Counted from the first letter of the stretch, positions 17,209-26,626 are shown. The stretch is DNA of 43,498 nucleotides from CAYWNA01 sp964459305 (GCA_964459305.1 CAYWNA010000094.1:1-43498), one strand, 5' to 3'. The notes: generated from the sequence alone by a model not told the origin. Translations and numbers: made by a program.

Positions 17209-19107
17209 TTGGCCGTGGAAGTGATCGCGTGGCTATTGGCGCTGATGATTCTCGCGATCGCGATCGTTGGACCGATTGTTGCGTTGGTGTTCGTGATCGT
17301 TCTCATGCGCCGCGTCCGCCGACTCGCTCGTCGGGTGGAGCAGTTGGAGACTGGAGCACTTCGCCCCGCGGAACCGGCCGCTCCCATTTCCGCATCGCAG
17401 GCCGTCGAGATCCCCGCGCCAACTTCGACGCAAGAAGTCGTCGAGGCCGACGTGGTGGCAGAACCATCGGTGCCTGCACCGGTTGGCCCACAGACGGCCA
17501 GCGAGCCGATCAATTGGGAGTTGCTGATCGGCCGCAAAGGGCTTGGTTGGGTATCGGTCGTTCTGATCTTGTTCGGCAGCGCCTTTTTCCTGCGCTACGC
17601 GTACGAAAACCAATGGGTCGGCCCGCTGGGGCGCGTCGGTATCGGGCTGATCGGCGGCGTTGCTCTAACGTTGGCCGGCTGGCGGTACCATCGGCGCGAC
17701 TGGCGTATCTTCTCGCAGATGCTGTCGTCGGCCGGCGTTGTTGTTCTATTCCTGTCGGTCTACAGCGCGTTCTCCTTTTACCAGCTCGTTCCTCAGCAAG
17801 CCGCGGCCGCTTTCTTGCTGGTGGTAGTTGTCGAATCCGCGCTGTTGGCCGTTTTGTACAACGCACCAGCATTGGCGTGGATGTCGCTGTTGGGTGGGCT
17901 ATTGACACCGTTGCTGATGCATTCGGAAACCGATCAATACCAATCGCTGTTCACCTATCTAGCCGTTCTTAATCTGGGCATCGTGGTGCTCGCCGGCTGG
18001 CGTCATTGGATAGGATTAGGGACTGCGGCCCTGTTGGGAACTCACGGGCTATTCTGGATGTGGTACCATCAGCACTATCATCCAGAGAAGCTGGCCTGGG
18101 CGATTGGATTTCAACTGGTAGTCTACGCGTTGTTCGTGGCGCACAGCTTGACGACCCACGTCTTTCGCCCGCGAAGAGCCAACTGGGAAGATCTTTCGCG
18201 TTTGCTGATGAACGCCTTCCTGTGGTTCGCCGCGGCATTCGTGCTGCTGCGTGTCGACTACGAAGACTGGATGGGGCTCATGGCGATTGCCATGGCCGGC
18301 ATCTATGTCGTGCTGGCTCGATTGAGCCTGGGACAACGACCGGAGGACAGCCGCGGGATGCTGACGACGTTGGCCGCCGCGGTGGGCTTTGTCGGTCTGG
18401 CCTTTCCGATACAAGCCGAAGCCGAGTGGATCGCCTTGGGCTGGGCAGCCGAGGCCGCGGCGCTATGGTGGTTTGGACTGAGGGTGAACTCGCCGATGTT
18501 ACGAGGGATGGCCGCGGGATTGATTTCCGTGGCTGTCGGTCGTCTGTTGTTGATTGACACGTGGGCACGGGGCCTACCCGAGTCGTACACGCCGATCTTC
18601 AACGAGTACGCCCTGCCCGCACTTGGCGTGACCGCCTGTTTGCTCGCTTCTGTCGCCGTGACGAGTCGTTTCCTGCGGCGGTTGGGACAGGCTGAACGAG
18701 TACTGACCGGCATGGCGGGTGTGGCAGGGATATTGCTGTTGTGGTCTGTGTTGTCCATCGATGTTCACAGCTACTTCCGCGTTCAGCCAGATATGAATGT
18801 GGAAGAAGCTATTCGATGGCGATGGTTTGGTCAGATGGCACTGTCGGCACTGTGGGCCGTGTATGCGGCGGGCGTTTTGACCGTGGGATTTATGCGCAAG
18901 GTCCCCTTGTTGCGTTGGACGGCTTTGCTGGTTTTTGCCGTGACGATCGGCAAGGTTTTCTTCAACGACATGGCTGGGCTGCAGGAGTTTTACCGCATCC
19001 TGGCGTTCTTTATCGTGGCAGTGCTGGTGGGTGCCGCTGGATGGGCATATCAACGCATCCAGGTGGGCCGACAACCAGCGGAGGCGAGTGATGATGTTGA
19101 CACATAG
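17209..19107 (+). CDS. DUF2339 multi-pass membrane protein
   Basis: This 632-residue integral membrane protein has the DUF2339 layout. A first N-terminal transmembrane helix is followed by a coiled Arg-rich segment (RRVRRLARRVEQLE) and a Pro/Ala-rich linker. The core domain begins at INWELLIGRKGLGWVSVVLILFGSAFFLRYAY, and many further transmembrane helices, more than a dozen by hydrophobicity, run to the end. The family's function is unknown. The TTG start at 17209 gives the best fit to GGAGG at 17200-17204; a GTG at 17215 in the same frame is an alternative. Its last 17 nt overlap the next gene, DUF3999. DUF2339 and DUF3999 genes are frequent neighbours, suggesting a joint membrane-envelope complex. 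Confidence 0.85.
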   Translation: MAVEVIAWLLALMILAIAIVGPIVALVFVIVLMRRVRRLARRVEQLETGALRPAEPAAPISASQAVEIPAPTSTQEVVEADVVAEPSVPAPVGPQTASEPINWELLIGRKGLGWVSVVLILFGSAFFLRYAYENQWVGPLGRVGIGLIGGVALTLAGWRYHRRDWRIFSQMLSSAGVVVLFLSVYSAFSFYQLVPQQAAAAFLLVVVVESALLAVLYNAPALAWMSLLGGLLTPLLMHSETDQYQSLFTYLAVLNLGIVVLAGWRHWIGLGTAALLGTHGLFWMWYHQHYHPEKLAWAIGFQLVVYALFVAHSLTTHVFRPRRANWEDLSRLLMNAFLWFAAAFVLLRVDYEDWMGLMAIAMAGIYVVLARLSLGQRPEDSRGMLTTLAAAVGFVGLAFPIQAEAEWIALGWAAEAAALWWFGLRVNSPMLRGMAAGLISVAVGRLLLIDTWARGLPESYTPIFNEYALPALGVTACLLASVAVTSRFLRRLGQAERVLTGMAGVAGILLLWSVLSIDVHSYFRVQPDMNVEEAIRWRWFGQMALSALWAVYAAGVLTVGFMRKVPLLRWTALLVFAVTIGKVFFNDMAGLQEFYRILAFFIVAVLVGAAGWAYQRIQVGRQPAEASDDVDT

Positions 19108-20599
19108 AAACCAGGGAAGAACGAATTCGGCAGTTAGTCTGTCCGGGAATTCGACACGCCATAATCCACGTTTTTCGGGAGGGCGAGGCTCCTGCCGAGC
19201 CGTGCGTCGGTGGCGAGAACTCGGCTCAGCGGGAGCTTCGCCCTCCCAATTCCCGGACACACTCAGATATTTATCTAGCCTCGTCTTTCTCCTGCTTGCG
19301 GCTCAGGCATTTTGTGTCGCGTGGGCCGGGGATCAAACGCCGTCAACCAACGTGACAGCTACCGAATCGCTGGCCGCATGGGAGTTCATCCAGGATGTGC
19401 CCATCAACAAGGAAGGCGATTCCCCGTGGGTTGATTTCATACTGACGCCCAATGTCTTCGATGCTGCGAGGTCGGATTTGGCGGATCTTCGGCTGTACGA
19501 CGCTAGCGGTGGCGAAGTTCCTTACGCGCTCCGCGTGCGACATCCGAAGGACACCACAGAAAAGGTTGAGGCCCGGAAGTTCAACGTCGTCCGGGACCCA
19601 GCCGGTTCCAGCCAGTTGTCGCTGGATTTGGGGGAAGTGCGGATCGAGCACAACGAGGTCGAGGTAAAGACGCCAGGAACGAATTTTCGCCGCCGGGTTC
19701 TGTTGGAGGGAAGCGACGACGGCGACGCGTGGAACAATTTGACTGAGGAGAACTTGATTCATTTCCAGGCCGGTGAAGAGAAGCTCGTCGATGACGCAAT
19801 TTCTTATACTCCCTGCCGATACCGCTACTTGCGAATCACCGTTAGCCGAGACCGGCAAGTCGACAAGGATCCTGTATCGATCGGTGAAGTCACCGTACAG
19901 CGACGGGTGGAGGTGCCAGGCGAGATCGTGACGCGGACTGCTGAGTTGGGCGAACGCCGGGCCGAGCGTACCGATCGTGCTGCTGGATCAGCTTGGTTCA
20001 TCGACCTGGGCGGGGATGCCGTTCCTGTCGATCGAATCATGGTCGAGATCGCAGATGGCGAGTTCGCTCGCGACTATCATGTAGAAGCCGGCGGTCCGCC
20101 CAATACGAAGCAGCGGTTCCGGCGGGTGGGCGATGGTTTCTGGAGGCGTCGGGCCGGAGAGAAGAAGCAAGACATGGTTGCCGAATTCCAGGAGCAAACC
20201 GCGGCCAGACTGAAGCTTGTGGTCACGGATCACCGAAACGATCCTTTGCAGATTCAATCCGTAAGGGTCGGTGCCCCGGCGCGAGCGGTCATCGCTGCGC
20301 GGGATCCGTCGCGTGATGGGCCGTTACGCCTGTATCTTGGGAACGCCAAGGCCGAAGCGCCCAACTACGACTTCGCACGCAATCTGCCGAAAAAACTGGA
20401 TCCGCCGCCGGTACGACTCGCGCTGGCAGATCGGCAGGAAAACCCGGTGTACGAGCCAGAGCCGCTTCCACTGACCGAACGACTGCCGTGGCTAATCTAC
20501 GTCCTACTCGGCGCAGCCGTCGCGGTTCTCGGCGTGCTAATCATCAGTCTCGCCCGCGCCGCAATCACCGTCGCCGATGCTCGCCAAGCGGCAGTGTAG
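19091..20599 (+). CDS. DUF3999 protein with an in-frame repeat element in its leader
   Basis: The 502-residue product resembles DUF3999. After the signal (LSSLVFLLLAAQAFCVAWA) come AWEFIQDVPINKEGDSPWVDF, YDASGGEVPYALRV, SLDLGEVRIEHNEVEVKTPG, YRYLRITVS and, near residue 465, a C-terminal membrane helix LIYVLLGAAVAVLGVLIISLA. ATG at 19091 is supported by GGAGG at 19080-19084, overlapping the DUF2339 stop by 17 nt. Between this start and the signal peptide lie about 60 residues including FSGGRGSCRA and GSAGASPSQ. These come from the hairpin element at 19177-19247, so the leader is abnormally long. How it is processed is unclear; initiation after the element would need a non-ATG codon. Confidence 0.75.
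   Translation: MMLTHRNQGRTNSAVSLSGNSTRHNPRFSGGRGSCRAVRRWRELGSAGASPSQFPDTLRYLSSLVFLLLAAQAFCVAWAGDQTPSTNVTATESLAAWEFIQDVPINKEGDSPWVDFILTPNVFDAARSDLADLRLYDASGGEVPYALRVRHPKDTTEKVEARKFNVVRDPAGSSQLSLDLGEVRIEHNEVEVKTPGTNFRRRVLLEGSDDGDAWNNLTEENLIHFQAGEEKLVDDAISYTPCRYRYLRITVSRDRQVDKDPVSIGEVTVQRRVEVPGEIVTRTAELGERRAERTDRAAGSAWFIDLGGDAVPVDRIMVEIADGEFARDYHVEAGGPPNTKQRFRRVGDGFWRRRAGEKKQDMVAEFQEQTAARLKLVVTDHRNDPLQIQSVRVGAPARAVIAARDPSRDGPLRLYLGNAKAEAPNYDFARNLPKKLDPPPVRLALADRQENPVYEPEPLPLTERLPWLIYVLLGAAVAVLGVLIISLARAAITVADARQAAV
19140..19259. repeat. Nested inverted-repeat element (120 bp), copy 2
   Basis: A perfect 12-bp inverted repeat TGTCCGGGAATT (19140-19151) and AATTCCCGGACA (19248-19259) encloses an inner hairpin with 16-bp arms, GGGAGGGCGAGGCTCC (19177-19192) and GGAGCTTCGCCCTCCC (19232-19247). 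The inner arms match copy 1 at 10542-10593. The total length of 120 bp is a multiple of three, and the segment contains no stop in the DUF3999 frame. Confidence 0.8.
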
Positions 20600-20686
20600 A
20601 GAAGCGGACATTCCCCTTCTGAGCAGCGCCACTTTTGTCAAGACGCTAGCGCTGTTATCTTCACTCAGTAACTCGTGTAGCGGCAA

Positions 20687-20704
20687 GCCGCAGGCGCCTG
20701 CGGC
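20687..20704. repeat. Perfect 18-bp GC palindrome
   Basis: GCCGCAGGCGCCTGCGGC equals its own reverse complement. It lies 52 bp upstream of the NodB-like gene start, after the DUF3999 gene. It could be a terminator stem, a regulatory site or a repeat; no T-run follows. Confidence 0.55.
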
Positions 20705-20755
20705 ACGCGCAGCGCCGATGTCTTCTCAGGACCACACCGACCAAAGGAGGCCGTG

Positions 20756-23266
20756 ATGATTCGAGTCGTTGCGATTTTGCTTGTGGTGACGCCCACGGCA
20801 TTGGCTGCGTCGCCAGCCCGGTACGGCCGCATCGACGTCTACAGCGTTGACGGCAGTTTCGACGTCCGGGATGTCCATGTGTGCCCAGGAGCGCAAATGT
20901 TGGACGTCCGCTGGCGAGGCGAGGGGATGGCAGCCACGGGCGCGACAGCCCAGGCGCGTGTTCGCGGGCGCTGGAGGGAGATTTGGATCGAGGTGACGCC
21001 CGAGCGAGATGGCAAGCTGCAAATCAACTTCCAAGGCGAATACTATCAGAAGGTCGGCGACGACGACGTGCGCCTTGTCTGGGTTGACGACATTCGCGTC
21101 CACGGCGCCGATGTCACGAATGGTGATATGGAGGACTTGGAGCCCGACGGCAAGCCGTGTGGTTGGATCTTCTCCGGTACAACATCGGCAGAAGCGGTCA
21201 GCTGTGATGGAAGCATCGCGTCAAGCGGCAAGGTGTGCGCGTCGGTTTGGTGGGGATCGCAGTTACGCCAAGTAATCGATGTTCGTGGCGGCGAGCCAGT
21301 GCGCGTCACGGCCGTGTTTCGCGCGTTCGGGCCCGAAATCGAACCGCCGGAAGTCGCCGAGCACAAAGCGACCTTTCGCGATCTGCTGGAAATGGAAGAC
21401 CAAACGGTCTCCGTCACGCTCAAGACACCCGAGGCTGCAAAACGAGCGAGCGTTCGCCCTCTGCCGCTTTACGGCGGAGCCCAGTGGGCGATTACCAGCC
21501 GGTGGGACGACAACCACTTGACGGACCTGAAGACCCGTAAGGTCCTCTTGGACCACGGTCATAGCGGGACGTTTTTCCTCAATGATCCGAACCGGAACTT
21601 CTACGGCGACGATTACGGGCTCCTTGGCGACCGTCCACGAGGCGATATCGGACGGATTTTGGCATCGGGCGGGACCACGGTCGGCGGCCACTCGCTCACG
21701 CATCCGATGTTGAGTTATCAAAACCGCAACCGCATGTTCGAAGAAGTGCTCGGCTGCCGGATTGCGTTGGAGGCAGCCTTCGACACGCTGGTAAACGCCT
21801 ACGCCTTCAGTTTCTGCAACTACACGAATACCGTCGAAGGCGCAGACGTACAGCGCGACATCGGCACATTGCTCGCCCGGTCCGGATATCTCCAGGTGGC
21901 CAACCATCGCTTTGCGGACAACGGCGCGTGGCCGTGGGGAATCGCCGGGCTTCTGCCGCCGGATGGCCGGCCCATCGACAATCAGTTCGCCGGCTTCTTG
22001 GCCGATGAAGACCTGTGCGACGAAAACCCGGCGATCACCTACAGCATGCACAGTTGGTACGACACGCCCGAAAAGTGGACCGGATTCGAGTCCGATCTGG
22101 ACCGCTACGGCCGTCGCCCCGAGTGGTGGTACTGCAACCACAATCAGTATGGCGCTTATCGAGCCCAATATCGTTCGGCCATCCAAGGCAGTTCGGAAGT
22201 GGACGAACGAACGGTCACGTTCAGATTCAGTTGGCCCGCGCTCGTTGACTTGAACGATCCGACTCCTCTGACGTTCGAGATCGCCCGAATCAAGCCGGAC
22301 GAGGTGACGGCCATTACGTCGACAGACGCGCGGGTCGAGCGTGTCGACTCGTCCGACGACACGGTGCGCTTTCACCTGCATCACGCGGGTTCAATACAAC
22401 TTCCGGCACGGATCGATCACGTCGCATCAGACGACGGACAGCCGACGACATCGGCAGAGTTCCCAGCCATCAGCGGCGCCCTCGACTGTAACGGATCGCA
22501 TCTGGCGTTGAGCCTGCGCAACGCTGGGCTCGAACCGATCGAGGTCCACCGCGTGACCTATCGGCTACCGGTGCGATATCGTCCGGGAGTCGTCCGCAAA
22601 CCCGGGTTCCGTCTTGCCGCCGGCAAGGAGCACGCCGATCTCGTTCCGCTGGAGGAAGGCCGCCAGGATGGACGCTATCACACGGGCACTTACTATTTCG
22701 CGGTCCAGGTTGATTTCCTGCTGGGCGGGAGTCCCGGGCGCGTATATTTCACCACCCATCGCCTCGGTTCGCTGGACGACCCTTCCTATCCTCAACGAGG
22801 TTTTTCCGCGTTGGGGCCGATTCTATGCGATCAGATCGACTTGGCGTCGTTGCCTGTCGCATCGATTGACAAGCAGATTTGGACTTCGGCTGACGGCCGC
22901 AAGCTCACCTTCGAGCCAGTGAACCAAGCGTTGGCCAAACCATTCAGTGCCGAGGTAATTCCAATCCGAGGACGTTGGGATAACCGAAACTTGAAGCCGT
23001 GCGTCTTTCTCCTTTGCAGCACCGTCACTTCGCCGAAACAGCGCAAGGTGCGGTGTCGCCACGTGCCCAACACGGTAACGTCGATCTGGCTGAACGGCCG
23101 CGTCATTGATGCCGATGCGACATTGAAGGCAGGCGAAAACGATCTGCTGTTGGCTTACGAACCGCCATCCGACCAGCGGTTTTCACCCGAACACGCCGGC
23201 CCCATGTTTCGCATCGTCGAGGCGCAGACGGGCAAGCGTCTTCCGGATATCCGATATCAGCGATGA
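20756..23266 (+). CDS. Large secreted NodB-like polysaccharide deacetylase-like protein
   Basis: This 836-residue protein has a signal peptide (about 1-18, cleaved near LAASPA). Its N-terminal half holds beta-sandwich modules (about 20-200), including a CBM-like segment around GDMEDLEPDGKP...IFSGTTSAEAV. A NodB/CE4-type barrel region (about 240-430) contains SRWDDNHL with Asp251/Asp252 and GHSLTHPML with His312/His316, the Asp-His-His metal pattern of the fold. The C-terminal half (about 490-830) is again beta-rich. CE4 enzymes remove acetyl groups from chitin, xylan or peptidoglycan; the actual substrate and activity are unknown. ATG at 20756 is chosen over the GTG at 20753 because of AAAGGAGG with 5-nt spacing. 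PhoD follows on the same strand after 139 bp. Confidence 0.7.
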   Translation: MIRVVAILLVVTPTALAASPARYGRIDVYSVDGSFDVRDVHVCPGAQMLDVRWRGEGMAATGATAQARVRGRWREIWIEVTPERDGKLQINFQGEYYQKVGDDDVRLVWVDDIRVHGADVTNGDMEDLEPDGKPCGWIFSGTTSAEAVSCDGSIASSGKVCASVWWGSQLRQVIDVRGGEPVRVTAVFRAFGPEIEPPEVAEHKATFRDLLEMEDQTVSVTLKTPEAAKRASVRPLPLYGGAQWAITSRWDDNHLTDLKTRKVLLDHGHSGTFFLNDPNRNFYGDDYGLLGDRPRGDIGRILASGGTTVGGHSLTHPMLSYQNRNRMFEEVLGCRIALEAAFDTLVNAYAFSFCNYTNTVEGADVQRDIGTLLARSGYLQVANHRFADNGAWPWGIAGLLPPDGRPIDNQFAGFLADEDLCDENPAITYSMHSWYDTPEKWTGFESDLDRYGRRPEWWYCNHNQYGAYRAQYRSAIQGSSEVDERTVTFRFSWPALVDLNDPTPLTFEIARIKPDEVTAITSTDARVERVDSSDDTVRFHLHHAGSIQLPARIDHVASDDGQPTTSAEFPAISGALDCNGSHLALSLRNAGLEPIEVHRVTYRLPVRYRPGVVRKPGFRLAAGKEHADLVPLEEGRQDGRYHTGTYYFAVQVDFLLGGSPGRVYFTTHRLGSLDDPSYPQRGFSALGPILCDQIDLASLPVASIDKQIWTSADGRKLTFEPVNQALAKPFSAEVIPIRGRWDNRNLKPCVFLLCSTVTSPKQRKVRCRHVPNTVTSIWLNGRVIDADATLKAGENDLLLAYEPPSDQRFSPEHAGPMFRIVEAQTGKRLPDIRYQR

Positions 23267-23405
23267 ATCGCACTGGCGACGATCACGTCCGCGCCATGGG
23301 CAAAGCTCGTTGCGACTGCCACGCGTCACTGATATCATCGGCATTGGACGACATTCCGCTTCAGACGTTGACACCAGGGAAACCAAGCCACAACGGTACG
23401 TAGCA

Positions 23406-24956
23406 ATGATGAAACACTTCGAATCTGCATTGATCCTGGCCGTTTGTATTTGCGCTGTCGACTTTGCCGTCGCTCAGCATGACCCCCAACGTAATGCGAC
23501 GCAGGGTATCGCGGTTGCCAATTTCAAGAAGGTCGAGAAGGAATTGGCCAAGGCGGACAGTGATGATCCCGAAACGCATTTTGTGCGGATGATGCTCGCC
23601 CTGAAGCAGGGCGACACACCATCGGCCGTAAAGTGGGCTGACGCAGCGCTCGACGCCGGTCTGCCTTTCGCAAGGTTGGCTGTCGGACCGCGAGACCTTC
23701 TTGCCCCACTGTACGAGACGGATGCGTTCAAGACCTGGGCGACGGAGTACGAAGATCTCACGCTGTTACACGGTCCGATGCTTGGCTCGGTGACCGATTC
23801 CGGCGCTTCATTCTGGGTGCGAACGGCGAACGCGACCAAGGTCCAAGTGAAAGTCGGTGATCGGCTAACGAAGACGGTGAACGTCACTTCGGCTACCGAC
23901 TTCACGGTGGTTGCGAAGATCGACGGCTTGGCGCCCGCGACACGGTACGAATACCAAGTACTGATAGACGGTCGACCGGCCGATGTCGCCAACGCCCGTT
24001 TTCTCACATTTCCAGAAACCGGCAAGCCCGCGCGGTTTTCGGTCGCCTTTGGTGGGGGCGCGGGTTACATGCCAACTTGGGAACGCATGTGGGACACGAT
24101 CCGTGGATTCGAGCCCATCGCGCTACTCATGCTGGGCGACAATGTTTACATCGATCAGCCAGAGCATCTGCTCTGCCAACACTATTGCTACTATCGTCGC
24201 CAGGCCCGGCCTGAATGGCGGCGGCTGGTCGCTTCCACAGCGACGTATGCAATCTACGACGATCACGATTTCGGAACCAACGATTGTGTTCCGGGGCCTG
24301 AAATCGAATCACCTCCCTGGAAACGGGTCGCTTGGAACACGTTTCGTCAGAACTGGGTCAATCCGGCTTATGGCGGCAGTGAGCCCCAGCCTGGCTGCTG
24401 GTTCGATTTTCACATTGGCGATGTTCACTTCATCTTGCTCGACGGTCGTTACTACCGCGATCGCAAAGGTGGCAGCATGCTGGGCCCGGTGCAAAAGGCG
24501 TGGCTTCTGGAGACACTGAAGAACTCCCAAGGAACATTCAAGGTACTTGCCTCACCCGTACCTTGGTCCGCGGGAATCAAACCTGGCAGCAAAGACCCGT
24601 GGGATGGGTTTCCCGAAGAACGCGAGGAGATATTCTCCTTTATCGAGGCCAACCGAATCGAAGGGGTATTCTTGATCTCCGCCGATCGCCATCGCACCGA
24701 CCTGCGCAAGACGGAGCGGCCGGATGGATGTGATTTCTTTGAATTCGAAAGCTCACGCCTGACCAATCGTCACACACACGGCGTGGTGAAGACACCAGGT
24801 TTGATTTGGGGCTACAACAAAACGTGTTCGTTCGCCCTGATGCGATTCGACACCCTGGGAGACTCACCGAGTGTGACGTTTGAGTGCATCAGCATCGACG
24901 GAGACGTAATCCACCGCCACACGTTGCTGGCGAGCGAATTGAAACGTCTGCCATGA
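23406..24956 (+). CDS. PhoD-like secreted phosphatase/phosphodiesterase
   Basis: This 516-residue protein has a signal peptide (MMKHFESALILAVCICAVDFAVA). A roughly 100-residue helical N-terminal region and a fibronectin-like domain follow (LGSVTDSGASFWVRTANATKVQVKV, LAPATRYEYQVLIDGRPAD). The calcineurin-like PhoD domain has LMLGDNVYIDQ (metal Asp and Asn), YDDHDFGTND, FHIGDVHFILLDGRYYRD and LISADRHRTDL. PhoD enzymes hydrolyse phosphate mono- and diesters, with calcium and iron cofactors in characterised members. The start is one of two adjacent ATGs, 23406 or 23409; the ribosome site is weak. Its stop overlaps the next gene (ATGA), so they form an operon. Confidence 0.85.
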   Translation: MMKHFESALILAVCICAVDFAVAQHDPQRNATQGIAVANFKKVEKELAKADSDDPETHFVRMMLALKQGDTPSAVKWADAALDAGLPFARLAVGPRDLLAPLYETDAFKTWATEYEDLTLLHGPMLGSVTDSGASFWVRTANATKVQVKVGDRLTKTVNVTSATDFTVVAKIDGLAPATRYEYQVLIDGRPADVANARFLTFPETGKPARFSVAFGGGAGYMPTWERMWDTIRGFEPIALLMLGDNVYIDQPEHLLCQHYCYYRRQARPEWRRLVASTATYAIYDDHDFGTNDCVPGPEIESPPWKRVAWNTFRQNWVNPAYGGSEPQPGCWFDFHIGDVHFILLDGRYYRDRKGGSMLGPVQKAWLLETLKNSQGTFKVLASPVPWSAGIKPGSKDPWDGFPEEREEIFSFIEANRIEGVFLISADRHRTDLRKTERPDGCDFFEFESSRLTNRHTHGVVKTPGLIWGYNKTCSFALMRFDTLGDSPSVTFECISIDGDVIHRHTLLASELKRLP

Positions 24957-25696
24957 GCCAATCAATCGTCACGACGCCTACTCGCTGGTTTGTCCGCGGC
25001 TTCCTCGTCGGCATTCTGATCAGCGCATCGCTGAACGCGGTCTCTTACTTCTTCCGCTCCGAGGGCGGGGGCAATCTGCTGGGGACGATGCCCAAGCATC
25101 GCGAAGCGTTGGGCTTTCCTTGTGAGTTGTGGGAGAGCGGCAATATGTACGGCGGCTACTTCGTCGATTTTGTGGCCTTGTTGGTGGACGCCTCGTTCGC
25201 GATGGCGGTCGGGGCGGCTTGCGGCTTGGTCACGCTCCGGTATCGCGCAAAACTGACTCGTCTGGTGGAAGAGCTTGATCAATCGGTTGCCGGCCCAGGG
25301 GGACACTTGCAGTTCTCGTTACGAGGACTGCTGCTGGCGACCGGCCTGGCCGCGCTGGTGGCCGCCGGCATGCGTTACGCGATGGCAGGCCGGGCGGAAG
25401 TGCTGGGGCTCATTTACTTGTTGGGCCCGTGGATCCTGGTGCTGATCGCCTTTTTGCCGCTCGGGATTTCGTGGCAGCGGCGAGTGTTCATATTGATACC
25501 CACCGCACTGCTGCTGATGGCGGGCGCTGTGGCCATCGGCGTTTCGTTGAAGCCGGGACTTGAATTCGACAAGGTGCTCTTGGGCATCTTCATCTGCTGG
25601 ACCCCGCAGAGTGCCGTCGCCGCCATCGCCCTGACAGCCGCCCTGATCTTCCAGCATGCCAATTCAGGACGCGATGCCGCGGATGACGCAGGCTAA
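24953..25696 (+). CDS. Integral membrane protein
   Basis: The 247-residue product starts in the ATGA overlap with the PhoD gene, which supports translational coupling. Hydrophobic segments are seen near residues 16-32, 70-90 (FVDFVALLVDASFAMAVGAAC), 125-145, 155-175 and 180-240, giving five or more membrane helices. No domain was recognised. Its coupling to PhoD hints at a related cell-envelope task, which is only contextual. Confidence 0.6.
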   Translation: MSQSIVTTPTRWFVRGFLVGILISASLNAVSYFFRSEGGGNLLGTMPKHREALGFPCELWESGNMYGGYFVDFVALLVDASFAMAVGAACGLVTLRYRAKLTRLVEELDQSVAGPGGHLQFSLRGLLLATGLAALVAAGMRYAMAGRAEVLGLIYLLGPWILVLIAFLPLGISWQRRVFILIPTALLLMAGAVAIGVSLKPGLEFDKVLLGIFICWTPQSAVAAIALTAALIFQHANSGRDAADDAG

Positions 25697-25701
25697 TGTC
25701 G

Positions 25702-26545
25702 TCACTCGCCGGAAATACCGTAGACGGTCGCCTTCTCCAGATGCATGAGGAGGCGGATGCTCTGGCCGTGCAGCGGCTTGAGGTCCGCGTCCTTGAACGT
25801 GATCGGGATCTTGATGACGTCAGTGTTCCGGATGAGGTTGGCGTTCTCCCTGCTGTATTGCTTCATCACGGGGATGGGTGAGGAGGGGGTCGCGATGTCC
25901 ACGCCCTTGCGGACCTCCACAGCGATGCTGCCGCCCTCCTCGACTTTGGCGTTCAGGTATAGGCTGTCACATTCCAAGCGAAACGGCCGCGTCATCAACA
26001 TGCCGCGATCCAGCCAGTAGGGCGGGATCTTGATTCGTTCGGTTGGGCGCTCGAACGGGTAGCCGACCCCCGTCGCATAGCCCACGAACCGTCCCTTCTT
26101 GATCCGCGTAATGCAGGAAGTGCTTGTAGAGACTACTCCACCGTTTCTTCTTGACAGATTCCGGCGCGTCCTTCGGCAAGCCGTCCCAGGGCTTGAAACG
26201 AGGCACGGTCTGGTAATAGAAAGCAAATGTGCCGTCATCCCTGGCCAAGACCGTCCCGGAGGCGGCCAGCGGACAGTTGATGTTGTCGTGCCTGAGAACG
26301 GGCTCCGGCAGCAGTTCCGCCTGGTTCAGTCTCCGCGTGAGGCAGTGCGTGTCTTCGACCCAGCGCTCGTCGAGGAAGTCAACCATCTTGCCGGGCGTTG
26401 CTACCCTCGGCGACTCCACCATCGAGCGATAGACGATTTGCGATGCCCTCTCCTCTCCCGCCGGCAGCGCCGGGCCCGGCAAGAGAGTTATGAGCACAGC
26501 CGCAATAATCCGGACGGTTCCCGGCGGGCACCAATTCAAAGACAT
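25702..26545 (-). pseudogene. Secreted beta-propeller-like protein, frameshifted
   Basis: The minus strand starts at ATG 26545, with GGGAGG about 9 nt upstream, and encodes a signal peptide (TVRIIAAVLITLLPGPALPAG). A propeller-like region follows (DDGTFAFYYQTVPRFKPWDGLP... SSLYKHFLHYA). Near 26105-26115 the coding sense passes to another frame, which continues RIKKGRFVGYATGVGYPFERP to a stop at 25702. The second frame ends with a beta-sandwich tail of the type seen in five-bladed-propeller glycoside-hydrolase-like proteins (SIAVEVRKGVDIATP, HGQSIRLLMHLEKATVYG). A 2-nt deletion or 1-nt insertion would explain it. It lies downstream of the AKR gene on the same strand (81-bp gap). Function is unknown. 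Confidence 0.55.
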
Positions 26546-26626
26546 CCTTTCCATCCTCCCTTGTCGGCGGCCTGCCCGTAGGTATGCGCACCGGCAAGCT
26601 CCTCAAACCGATATTTCCCATTTACT

